64,000 bases of DNA, from the NCBI RefSeq assembly GCF_932526225.1, contig NC_064046.1:1860001-1924000 (forward strand), given 5' to 3'. This stretch comes from Nematostella vectensis (Eukaryota > Cnidaria > Anthozoa > Actiniaria > Edwardsiidae). The notes under the pieces are model-generated. The model searched no databases and was not told the DNA's origin. It saw only the letters and a list, made by a program, of their open reading frames with translations. Made by a program: the position numbers and the translations under genes. Positions 32,736 through 44,010 of the stretch are shown one piece after another. Every line of letters begins with the position of its first letter. Position 1 is the first letter of the stretch.

Positions 32736-35700
32736 CTTCGCTGTAGCCAAATCAACAGACTTTCCAGTACTAGGCCTCCGCGCACGCGCACTACGCTGGG
32801 ACTCGGCTCGCTGCTGGGGGTCCGTCTCCGTCCCACGTGACTTAGCGACATGGCCGCAGTGTTTCTCACGGCACCCTCTGCGAGACCGATACTGAGATTC
32901 CGTCATCGAATATCGAGTACATTCACTCCGTGGTCCTTTCGACGCCGTCCTAGTCTCATTGTACGCTTATCACGTAGCACTGTCTGAGATGGACACTGCG
33001 AAAAGCGATCTACTCGCCGACGAAGCCATTAGAACACTGTCCTCGCTGACTAAAACTGAAACTAAATCCGCATAGTCCGAGCCTCATTATCTATGGCAGG
33101 TGATCTAACCAATTACTGTACGACTGCGCTTTGTCCACGCTAGATAAACTCCACTAAAGGGGTGTGATAATATTCGAACTGTTACCGAGATTGACACATA
33201 TCAATCAAACCCCAAATCCCTCTATTGAACCTTCACAAAACTTAGCTTTTTATTTGCGGCGCAACACAAGGGAACACGATGGGACTGCTGTGGTATCACC
33301 TGTGGGCTTTAAAGCTATTAAGAACCCTCAAAGAGCAACAGGCTTATTTGAGAACACACTCAAACCTTGTGACGTCACCTATCCAGTTGGCATGGCAGTG
33401 TGGGCGATTATGCGAGGAATGCACAGAACGCTAGGCCAGTAACCATAACTCCGTCCACGGCGCCCAAACTTCCGTTTTATGTTATCAACTCGATCAAGAC
33501 ATCCACGACCCATCAAAGCTGAGCCAAAAAAATGTCTGAAATAATATCTGCTATATGCACAAGGAAGGAAGCTTTAGTGTAAAAATTCATTGTTTTGAAC
33601 CGTGGATTAGTGTTTAATGAGGCGTTTTGAAAAGGCTAATTAACAAAACATAATACAGAGTGAATTCTAAGAGAGGCTTTTGAGTAGTTCGTCTAGCGGC
33701 TAAAAGTGTTATCAAACGTCAAACCAGCACGATAAATGAATAGTTGTTTTGGGGAATTCATATTCTGTCAAGCGAAAGTATGCCTTTTAACAAGTTCTGT
33801 TTACATTATTTATTTACTGCTAGAATCAACGCCTGAAGCCTACGTCAGATCCACGGACGGCATAACTTAAGTTCATCTTGAGAGTATGTTACGAGATCGT
33901 AAGGTTTGACGTTTCCTCAAGCCCTCAAGAGCCGACATCCATTGGTCGTGAGCCTGGCACTGGATGCACAAAGCGTGTCGATCACGTAAGCGTGAAAATT
34001 TCGAGGGAGGGGAGGGATAGGAAAGATGCAAAAGCTATATTCTCGATCCCAGCCAGCCGTGGTTACGTCCAACGCGGCTGAGAGGATCGCGGGCACACCA
34101 AGACCTGTAAACAACTAGAACTAAGCTGACACGAGAGCATGATTGACGTTTGGTGCGTTTGATTGACATTTAATATTGCGTTCTCCTTGATACATACCAA
34201 TCTATCTGTTGACAAAAAAAAAAATTATGCGCCATTTTTCCATCTATTAATGGAGCCGGTAGACCTCTTGATTTTAGATAACAGTAGATTTGAACGCACC
34301 CAAAGTTTGACCTCAATCGAACGTGGTCAAACTTTACGCAACATCCGCACTATCCAGCACTTGTCAACATAATGTTCAGAAAGAGCCAGCAAAGCTTTTT
34401 GGCCATGCTCGAATTGCTGTCTTCGACCAAGAAAAGCCTCTGTGTCTCCAATGGCCTTTTGCCATGTTGGCGCTGATTACATGGGCCTTGACACAACATA
34501 TTAAACACGAGATTCCGCTGTAAAAGGGATAGCTCCTCTCACCCCCGGGCTCAAGAACAATCAGTTATCAATCAGCCGTCAATGAGTAAACATGTCAGGA
34601 AAATTGCTCTGAGCGCTAAATTCAAATTTCATACTCTAAACCAAAATAAATATCATTCCTAGACTTGTCCATCTAAAAAAGTGTCTATCTATCGTAAAAT
34701 AATGCTATACCAAGCTGTGTGCGCTCTAAAATACAAGCATTTTCATCACAGCGCAGAAATAATTCTGCAGATGGGTTAGATTATGGGTAGCGCAAAATTT
34801 AAAGTTGGAAAGCAAATAACTTATCAATCTCTTAACACAACTGTCTTGTTACCTGTGCAGAAATAGTTTTATTCCAGCCGACTTAGGCTCAGAGATAATA
34901 AATTTTACAGGAGACTTGTAATTTTCCCTTTCATAGCGGAACCTCGTGTTTAATCAATGGCTGTCGTTTTTCTAAATGGTCTAAAAGAGCCTGGAGCGAG
35001 GACGCGGGAGCCCTGTGATATTCTCAAACGTTAGGGACTACGCTCCATTTCCAAGATGGTTGCCTGCAAAATCGTAGTAAACACGAATTCCTGTAAGTTT
35101 ACGTGGAAATTCTCGACTTACAAAGCTCTGGAGCGATAAAAAAAAGCGAAAAAATGATTGAAGCAGACTCGACATGACGAAAAAACCTGGAAAATTCGCA
35201 ATTCGAGATAGAGAAAGAAGACACAATTTCTTACAATGATCATCGGTTGCTTGTATTCCGGACTGATTAACTCATTGACTCCTGGCTATTTTTGAGCTGA
35301 ATTTACAAAAAACAGACTGAAAACAGATACCTCCCCCCCTATTCTGAGTTTTATACAGCCCGTCAAAGTCAAACACAGCTGCACCTAGTCAGCGGTATCC
35401 AAGCTTTCCAACAGTGCTTTGCGGTCCCCACTTTTAATCCCTCGTCGTTGTGCTGAAGCCAGCACAAGTTGATGGTTGCTTGTATTTTTCATCAAAAATA
35501 CAGCTATGAGCATATTAGGAGAGTGTCTCAGGACATCATGAAGTCTTTTGGGGCATAATTGAGTGCTTTGCTTATGGATATTTGCAAGCAAAGGTAGATT
35601 CTTGGTGATTTTTCCTTGTTTGGCTTTGCCTGGATAAGAAAATAATTTTCTAATGAATCACCACAGCTCTCCTAAATGCTGTCTTTTCTGAAACCAAATT

Positions 35701-36375
35701 GATTCCAAAATTGTTTACACTGCTATTCTGGGTCTGTATGACCTGGAATTGATTTGTTTGGCTTCGGGGGAAAAGACTTATAAAAAACCATCTGACTTTG
35801 GGGAAAGGAGTGTTGACTGGCCCTCCCCTCGTGAATGTTTCCCTGGATCTCCCAGAATGCTTTTCAATCCGTAAAGGCATCTTCGTGGTTTTACAAGCCT
35901 TCAAGGAGTGGACATTGTGTTTTGAGGCCATGGAAATGAACCTGGAGGATCGGAATAAAGGTATCTATTTGTGTCTTGAGCTGTGTTTGCTGATCTCTCT
36001 CCCTTGTGTTGTATTTTGAGCGTTTTATTGAGAGGGGTGATTCTGCTTTTCTTTCCTTGTTCGATTTGAAATTTGTCAAAGAACCTGTGCTATTATTTTG
36101 AGTAGTTGCCAACACCTTGGTTGGATACATATTTTCAAGATCATTTATCCCTTAGACTGATGCCTGAGTATCTTTATCTTGTGTTTAGTTTGCATTTATG
36201 ATTTTTTTGGGTTGTGGGTACTTCCCAAAGCCGGTACAGGCCGGTTGAGGCGTCAATGTGTTAACGTGAGGCCGAAATGCACATACCCAGATTTTTGCTT
36301 TTTACGATATTTTTTCCTTGATCGTTCGCACACTATACTATAAATACCACTCCCCCATCCGATTCAGTTTCTTTT

Positions 36376-36410
36376 GCTCCGACGAAGAGCTAACGCTCGA
36401 AACGTCAGCG
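36376..36410 (+). ncRNA. Hammerhead-ribozyme-like motif (degenerate)
   Basis: The order of elements is stem I strand TGCT (36375-36378), CCGACGA, GAGC-TAAC-GCTC hairpin (36387-36398), GAAAC, GTC and stem I strand AGCG (36407-36410). This resembles the minimal hammerhead with almost no stem III described in Penelope-like elements. Deviations are C for the usual U4 in CUGANGA and one extra A before stem II, so activity is doubtful. No reverse transcriptase is visible nearby. Confidence 0.35.
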
Positions 36411-36950
36411 CAATCACTGTTTCACAGAGGCGTTCAACATACTTCTTCATCCTTGTGTTGATACACAGCTCGTAGCCTTATTTTCTGATGAAGCGCACGA
36501 GAAAATCCACCTTACATCATGAAAAGCGACGGACTAGAGCATTGGTTGCCAACAAAGAAGGACTGAAATTAGTCCGAAATAATTGTATACTCCTTCTATG
36601 TTTTGGTTTCTCATTATAATCTTCATATACACTTAAACCAAAGGCATCATAGGATTCATAGAGCATTTAGCTTAAATATAACAAACAGTATTTGCGTATT
36701 TTTTTTTTCTTAAACGCCTTGTTTGTGAAACAGAGTAATTGCGCTGACATTTATAACGGCTGTAATGACTCGCGCATCCAAAAGGAGAACATACAGAATC
36801 ATATCGTATATGTATCATCGTAATATAATCAATCGTATATATATCATTTGAAAATCAGTCAACGCAACCCACGGTAATTAAAAAAGACTTAAATGGTTTT
36901 TTTTCTAGACTGTGTAGCGAGACATTGAGTGAAATATCTGCTAGCATAGT

Positions 36951-37110
36951 CTACTTGCAGGCGGTACTTGGTGTAATCGTCGCGAAAAACTCGCTCATCG
37001 GGCGCCGTTTTTGCGCTCGCCCAAAGGAACCACACAAGATGATGCGCCCGATCACCGAACTATGAGCGGGTTTTCCGCGATGATAACACCGAGTACCGCC
37101 TGCAAGCAGG
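36951..37110. mobile_element. Foldback element, family member 1
   Basis: Imperfect inverted repeat with outer arms CTTGCAGGCGGTACTTGGTG and ACACCGAGTACCGCCTGCAA (left about 36951-37004, right 37044-37110). The same sequence family recurs at 44730-44930. No coding capacity. Confidence 0.8.
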
Positions 37111-38504
37111 CTATACAAGCAGAGCTTTAATTTCTCCTTGTCTTTAACACTTTACTTACCAATTCGCGTTTCGGGGTTTTTCGTGTTGTTCGTTTGTATT
37201 TGTGCCGAGAAAAACATAAGTACATTAACCTGTTAACCATCTTTAGGTCGCGCACATTTCAGCATATATTTCAGTTTGCTTTTCTCGTTTTTAAGCACGA
37301 AAAATGTCATATGCACGTGCGCGACAGATCACAAGAGTACAAGAGGCCTAAAGACAGCAAAACTAAGTCTAGGTCACATCGTCCTGTGCATGATGACAAA
37401 ATGACCACACTATAGCAACAGACTAGTTCCCAAGAGACGAAAGCGTAAAAAAGACCTCGATATTTGTCAGTCTTACATTTCAGTGAGCTGTGCGTGGCGT
37501 AACCGACTAAGACAGGCCTGGGATCCTGGTTATTGCCTCCCCATTAATGCGCGGGTACCTCAGGTTGCTTTGTGTTGTACAGTCCGCTAGATAGCGGTGC
37601 TGGGGCCGGTGCTTAGCCGTAAAGCTTTAATAGCTGCCATTACGGCGTTTCAGCGTTGGTCTGGAAGTATGGCATTTTTTCTCAGTTTATTTGATCTGAG
37701 GAGGTTCGATCCTCGGGCAATTGGCTCTACCTTTTTTTTAATACTTATCAGTACTTTTTATGGCTTTATCTCTCTTTTTTTCATGTCTTTCCTGTTCTCG
37801 GTACTATATCATGCACTAGAGAGGATTTACCGACGGGTCTGCGCACGGTTATACATTCTTTAATAGGAGAAAATTGCTTCCTTGACGGCCGACTAAGTGC
37901 TCGCTTCTCTACCGCCCACCCCTACGCGACTGGTTTGATTATCCTTCTTCACCTATCCGTGTTTTAAATACAATCGAACAATCCCTGGTTTCACTTTGTT
38001 ATATTGAGAGCTAGGGAAAAGCCTCTGTGAGCAGGGTAATCAAGTGACATCAGATTACATAAAAAGAGACTTGCGCAAAGAGATCACGTGACCTTTCTGG
38101 GTGGCAAATTCAAAACAAAATTATCACAGAAATAACTGCCCCCATATAACCAGAGAACGACGAAAAAATAAAATCTTTAAATAAAACTAAACCCTTTCTG
38201 AAAACAAAGAATTCTGGCCTTTTTTCGTAAGAGCTGAATAAGTTGCTTTTTGTTGCTGTTATTTTTCCGCTAAAAGACTGAGCGCGCGCTAGTTTGTCAC
38301 TCAAAAGTCACGTGATCTCTTAGCGGAAGTTTCCTATTACCCTCACAGGCCAGACAAGCAAGAAGGTGGTGATGTTATTGCTAGGCCAGTAATCGATGTC
38401 GATATACGCAGTACTAGACTCCATAGTCAGCTTCGGGTACCCTGGGCGAGGACACAGGCATGAGAACGAGGTCGAACAATATCGGCGGGAGAAATCCCTG
38501 CCGC

Positions 38505-38535
38505 CCAACCCCCCCCCCCCCCCCCCCCCCCTTCG
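38505..38535. repeat. Poly-C tract
   Basis: An uninterrupted run of about 20 C near 38510-38531. Similar C or G runs of 9-17 bp occur near 20440, 29311, 40940, 41025, 41122, 44345, 46303 and 54735. Confidence 0.85.
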
Positions 38536-39239
38536 CCGGCCCTGCTGCGCCTCGCGCCTGTGGCCTGGGCCGAGGATGACAAGCAGTCGCCGCTGTGTCG
38601 AGCGAATCCACTTCTCTGCCCAACATATATATATATATACGGCGGCGAGTGCTTGTAGTCTAATACAATAAAACAGTGTGAATGACGGCGTTGGTGTGAG
38701 AAGGGGTCCAGCATTTTCTTCTTTTTCTTTTTTGGCGCAAAACATCAGAAAGACAGCTGGGTCTCCGAGCAGAGTGCGCCCGACTATTGACTTGTGACGT
38801 CATGCGCCTCGCGAACTCTAGTCTCCATTCTAAGAAACAAAGGCTATGCGTTCATAAATAACAACAGAATCTAAAAAATGTTTTTGAATTCTAAGATAGC
38901 TAGTGATGTGTCCTATTGTACTTTCTAATTGGTTAATTTCATTAAGAATAACTTAATATTTATACCATTTACAATGTGTGTACCATTTTTAGCCAGGATT
39001 TTGCGCTAATGGCTTCATTCTTACACAGAACTTCATTCTTATACAGAACTATTCTTTTTTTCTTAATTTGACTGATTTCTCCCAGTCGAGTTTTATATTG
39101 TCTATTAACACCTTGCATCAATGGAGTCTAAATTAGTCTCCTAAAAATAAAATTCGTTAACACCTAGTGTGGTGAGGGAAGCAGTTGTGAGTCCCGAAAC
39201 ATAAAACGCCAGCGGAGATTCTTGCATGAACTTGGACCA

Positions 39240-42219
39240 TCAACGGAAATATATCTCCCAGTAATCACCGATAGACACTGAATCAACATAGTCGTCGCAC
39301 CTCGGGTACTTCGGGCCGTTAAGATGGGCATTGAAACTACGGGCTCCGAACCACACGATGGGGTCAGCAAAGATCCTAGAAGGACCTAAGTAGTCACTCC
39401 TTGACCACTGATTAACCATCGTTTGCGATCCAGCTAACCCCCACTTCATGCAGCTCCGCGTCAGATTGGAGTTGTCGTCCGGTAACCGGACAAAAGAGCC
39501 ACAGGCTGGCGGAGGAGAAGAGGAGTCAAGGAAATGGTGTAGGACAGCGGCGCCTGCGCTATCGTTGGTGGTCATGATGTCGATGGTCCGTCCGACAGAC
39601 TGCTTATAACATCGAAATCTTAGCTGTACAAACCCAATGTGGGTTCTCAGCTGAGCGTAAGCATACACATTTGGCAGGACGTCCCCACGATTGTAATCCT
39701 TTATGGTTTGATAGCTTGACGAGTACACAAAAACCGGCGGAATGATGGTGATGAGGTATCGCATAACAAGAGTCCAACCTCCTATGAACAAAGATGTGAA
39801 TTTGATATTTCAGTTTATATCGCTGTCATCGGATAAATTGCTTTTAAAACTAACACATCTTCTCATGCGTCACCTTCGGCATCATACAACGTACAACTGA
39901 GTGACCCGAGCTATCGAAACAAAATGACCGTACACAATGAAATTCAATAAACCCTTTTGCTTCCCTTCTATCTATAACCTGGTTCCAGAGCCTCGTGCGT
40001 CTCTCTATTTAGTGGCCAGCGTCTCAACCTCGCTGGCCACTGAATAGAGAGACGCTCGAGGCTCTGGAACCAGGATATTCTATCTACGGCCCTGCACAAA
40101 TAGGCAGTCATCAATCATCGACTTAGGCCTGTAGCTCATAGGCTGTGATGTAGGGGGCGGGGGCTGTTTAACAAAAGAATAACAAGTTAGAATTCAAAGT
40201 CGTAAGTAGGGTTGGATTCATATTAAAGAAGACAGCAACAAAAGTCAAAGTACCGAAGAGAGAACATATCTTTTTGTCTGAGACTGCGCGTGCAGTTGAG
40301 CTCAGCCAAAACGTCAACACAAAGGTCGCATCTGACTGGCTAATCCGCGCGTCTAAAAATAGCCTGATTAGTTGATTGTCCCTACTTTTATTGACTGTAG
40401 TCAATAGAAACCGTGTTTCCACTTAGCCGCGACGGATATTCTCAAATTGTCCAGCGTCCACCCCTCGCTATTACCAACAATCACACAGAGGGTACAGAGG
40501 GTTGATTGTATAATTGATTGTATAATAAAAAAACATTATCCACACATATATAGAAGTATAACGTCGTACCTCCATCCGTGGCCATATCGCAGAAACTGGG
40601 CAATGACTCCTGAATTCCCGCAGGATCAAGCCAGAACTGCCCGCTGTTGATTTGGAGGGGCGGTCTTACGTCATCCCGTATCTGCTTGCAGGAGCGCGCA
40701 GGGGTCTCTGGCCTTAGACCCGCTAGGCACAGTGATTAAAAAAAAAAAAAAAACTAATATCAATACATGAAGTAATTATGAAAATTTTACACCAGAGTTA
40801 TACTTGCACAATCGTTGGGAAGGCATAACAGAGTCTCGAAATCAAGCCCCGCCCCCTGTTTGATTTTTGGTATGACGGCCACGGGTAAGGTTACCATGAC
40901 GGGGGCTACAAAGTTTTTTGTTTGTTTGTTTTTTTAGGGGGGGGGGGGTTGAAGGCTTCGCCCTCAGCCCTTTTGGGGGATTGGAGAGGGGTTGTAAGTA
41001 TAATCTCTGCATTTTTGTTTGGGGGGGGGGGGGGGTAGGGTATGACCTTTTGAGCCCTGTCGGACCCCCCGCCACCGTTTATAGCTGAGTTCAGCCTTCC
41101 CCCAATATTTTTTATTAAGCCCCCCCCCCCAATCTAACATGGTCTGCTACGGCTTTGCTTTGGGTGGACGGCTTTGCTTTGGGAGGGCTTATTGCGCCTC
41201 CAGTGGTTGATCCCTTCAATTGCTAGGGTATTGTAGCTAGATAACTTTAATCGTAAACTTACCTTCGTCACAATTTCTTCCCGGGTACTCTGGGCGACAG
41301 GTGCACGAGTAGTTGTCGTCATGGTAACTCGCTTGGCATGTACCACCATTCAAGCATGGCATGTCATAACAGCGTGTCTGTGTTAGAAAAAAAATCACAT
41401 CAGATATACATGCGCATTCTGACCGGTCAATACGGTATGGATATAACCTTTCAGTCCATGTCAAATACGAGGGAAATAGAATAGGAGCTTAGAAATAAAC
41501 CAGGGGTGAAGAATGACTTTGCATATGGAGGTATACTGGAAAGACTTCTCAGTCTAGCTTGGGTGGTACTTAGAAGGGTTCTCGGAAAATGGTTATGCTT
41601 TTCCCATGGTTATAGGAATCCTGTGGCGCGCAAACGGACGAGGGACTCGTACCAAGGGAGGAAGGGAGGCGGGGTCCGTACTAAATTTGTATTAGGGCCT
41701 TGTATTTCAATTATTCCAAACAAGAAGGCAAGCATAACAGGCTAAGGGTTCGGTTACTGGAGTTTATTACTCATTTGTATACGGGGCTTTAAAACTTGAA
41801 AAGAGAAAGCCGTCACAACGCAGAGACAAGTCGTCACTTACCGCTATGCTGTAGTGAACTGAACTACTATTCTTCTCAATTCTATCAGTTGTCGAGTTGT
41901 ACTTATCCGTTGCCAGAATCTCGCACCAAAAGCGAGAATTCGCGTCAGGTTGTGCGGCCACATTGAATGAAAAACAAGAACTGTTCCTAATACACGCGAC
42001 TGTACAAGCGCTGGTCTTATCTACCCAGATCCTCAAAGACGAAGATATGTTCAAATACATGGCACTGTCTTTGCGAAATTTTATAACACTTCTAAAGTTA
42101 TCGCGTGTGATGGATTTTGCGATAAATGTCACTTCTCCTATCGAAGACAATGGCATTGAGAGTAAGAATACGATTCCAATGGCTGTCGAGAAAATCATAG
42201 CGAGTATTGTTTTACTCAT
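39240..42219 (-). CDS. Secreted PAN/apple-EGF-fibrinogen-like protein, complete
   Basis: Four exons, 41842-42219, 41263-41377, 40570-40722 and 39240-39781, with agreeing phases (0, 1, 1), encode 395 aa. Residues 1 to about 29 form a signal peptide (hydrophobic core IFSTAIGIVFLLSMPL). Residues about 33-126 form a PAN/apple-type domain with four cysteines (SACTVACIRNSSCFSF...WCEIL) and several N-glycosylation sequons. Residues 129-162 are a classic EGF domain with six cysteines (129, 134, 140, 151, 153, 162; PCLNGGTC...CTCRPEYPGRNC). Residues about 174-395 begin SCKQIRDD, contain SGQFWLDPAG and DGGGWTLVMR, and end DYWEIYFR, a fibrinogen/intelectin-like globular domain. It is probably an extracellular ligand-binding or matrix protein. 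Ligand and function are unknown. This architecture is, to my knowledge, common in cnidarians. Confidence 0.88.
39975..40077. mobile_element. 103-bp palindromic MITE with 9-bp target-site duplication
   Basis: Inverted arms CCTGGTTCCAGAGCCTCG and CGAGGCTCTGGAACCAGG surround a second inverted pair (TAGTGGCCAGCG / CGCTGGCCACTG). The element is flanked by TTCTATCTA at 39966-39974 and 40078-40086. It lies in the last intron of the PAN-EGF-fibrinogen gene. Confidence 0.85.
40735..41135. repeat. Low-complexity intronic tract
   Basis: Poly-A (40739-40752) next to the exon 3 acceptor, then several G or C runs near 40940, 41025 and 41122, within the intron between exons 2 and 3 of the PAN-EGF gene. Nothing codes here. 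Confidence 0.7.
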
Positions 42220-44010
42220 GAAATCGAGCTTACCCTAGCAGAAGGGAATCGGTGCTATAAAAGAATGGAAGTGCAACGTTTCTTTACTTGGGATGCGCAG
42301 GTGTTTTATGCTTTATTTTCGTAGCTATTAACAACACTCATAAAGATATGGAAAGTGGAATAAGATATAACTACGAAACTAATTGGAGTTTTTTTAATTG
42401 GAAATGATAGTCTTTAGCCCTCGGTTAGACATTCAAACTCTAATGTAAAACATAAATAATACTGCGAACTCTCTTTTACGCCTCGTGCTTGCGGCGTTTG
42501 AGGGACACTCGGAGAGGCCCACTCTTGATCTGGTAGCAAAACAGTCCACGTGTTAGTCTGTACCAATTGTACAGATCTTCTGATTGGTGCTTGGTCTTGC
42601 AAAATCGGCGATAAAAGCGGCTTGGTTTTGTAGAGTGATTTCTTTGCGGGTTAAGCAGAGCATCTGACCACGAACCTGATGTTTCTCGATGCAAGTCAAG
42701 TTAAACTTATTATTAAAGCTTAGTTATAACTTCACATAGTCGTATCAGTTCAGAAAAAAAAATTGGAATGCTTTAATTAAAACTGTTGATTAAATGTTTA
42801 TATTTTACTCAGAGCTATTTGTTATAAGCATATAGCATGTGGCTAAGGGTGCCAGGGGTAACTTGGGCAAAAGAAAGTCCGTGACCTCAGACCATGGGCA
42901 CGGCCATAGCATAACCATTTGCAATAACAAAGCGCTGCAGGTCTTTTCAAACGTCTCTCTAGGGTCAAATGATTGCATAACGATTCCTAGAATGAAGATT
43001 CTACAGCTAAAATTTTCATCAGGGATTTTGCAGGGTTTCCCCGTTGTATGAGGAAACAAAAGAAAACACCGGAAGCAAGGCGTGAGTTCTGGGGGAAATG
43101 TGCAAATGACCGGAAGGAGAGTTGATTGCCCGTCCTCGGCGATATGACGAGGTCAGGTGTCTCCATGACAATGGCAAGACAAAAATGGGGATAAAATACA
43201 CCTATTTCAATTAAGGTTGCACCTGCGAAACAATGTATCGTAGCCCGCAGTGGTTCATGGGTAACGTATAAACGGCCGAATCCTGTTCTCTGAACGCCTT
43301 GTGAACGTTTCCAGGTACATAAACAGGAATGCTAAAGCTTTCTAAGGCTGTCTTTGTTTTTATTTACGCTTATTTTCTTATTTATTTGATACCCATGAAG
43401 CACTGCGGGTTACGACACATAGATCCTCATTATTGGGCAAGCTGAAGTCGGAAAGTGACTCGGGACATGTAAATAAACAATCTATGTGCGCTCATTGTCT
43501 TTTTATATGCAGCCTTTTCAAACTCAGCCGGCTGCTGGCTCAACGAGCAGCCTTCTCTGGAGGTTTGACCGTCTCCATCCGGACAATATTTTTATTTTAA
43601 TTTTAATTTTTTATTTTTTTTTTTTTTACTGACAAGGAGAAAGAAATCTTCAGCACCCAAACCGCCTCCAAACTCATAATTATCTGCTCCTTAATATCTT
43701 TTTGAGAAGACTGTATATGGCATTTTATTTGCAATTATGTACGGTTCTTATGGTTAGCACGGTTCTTACGAAAAACAGTAATAAACTGATACAAGATAGA
43801 TCATCAATTGTTTACACGGACAGAGGAGCACTCTGGGAAGTGGGGCTTGGCTTCATCTCACCCTAGACCGATATTTCTACTTCACAGAAGGTCCTCATCA
43901 GGCTTCTTCATTTTGACTGTGGGTGTCTTTCCTAAAGTTTCTGTTTCAACTGTAAATGCTTGAGATAATTATTTAATATAAATATAAATATACTTGCAAG
44001 GTTGGGTATC
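42220..44010. other. Intergenic region between POP4 and the PAN-EGF gene
   Basis: About 1.8 kb between two - strand genes. It should contain the PAN-EGF promoter (just above 42220) and the POP4 3' UTR (just below 44011; plus-strand TTTATT near 43723 is a candidate polyadenylation signal on the - strand). An inverted-repeat element lies at 43233-43420. No coding sequence recognised. Confidence 0.6.
43233..43420. mobile_element. Inverted-repeat element (about 188 bp)
   Basis: The terminal 33-bp arms (left 43233-43265, right 43388-43420) match in inverted orientation at about 29 of 33 positions; the core is CCCGCAGTGGTTCATGGGTA. No clear target-site duplication was seen. Confidence 0.75.

Larger units (their letters stand above)
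32736..39239. other. Intergenic region upstream of FHOD
   Basis: About 6.5 kb between the formin start and the stop of the PAN-EGF gene, both on the - strand. The 5' UTR and promoter of FHOD should lie at 32736-33100, which is more GC-rich than its surroundings. A hammerhead-like motif (36376-36410), a foldback element (36951-37110) and a long poly-C tract (about 38510-38531) are present. Open frames up to about 140 codons show no family resemblance and I do not call them genes. Confidence 0.55.

Noticed and set aside
32855-32989. 44-codon plus-strand frame starting MAAVFLTAPSARP near the FHOD start, considered as a divergent gene
   Set aside because: Mitochondrial-presequence-like composition but it stops quickly, and I could not find a convincing downstream exon; it probably lies in FHOD 5' flanking DNA.
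37703-37712. GGTTCGATCC resembling a tRNA B box
   Set aside because: No matching acceptor stem, anticodon arm or A box could be folded around it; at most a decayed SINE.
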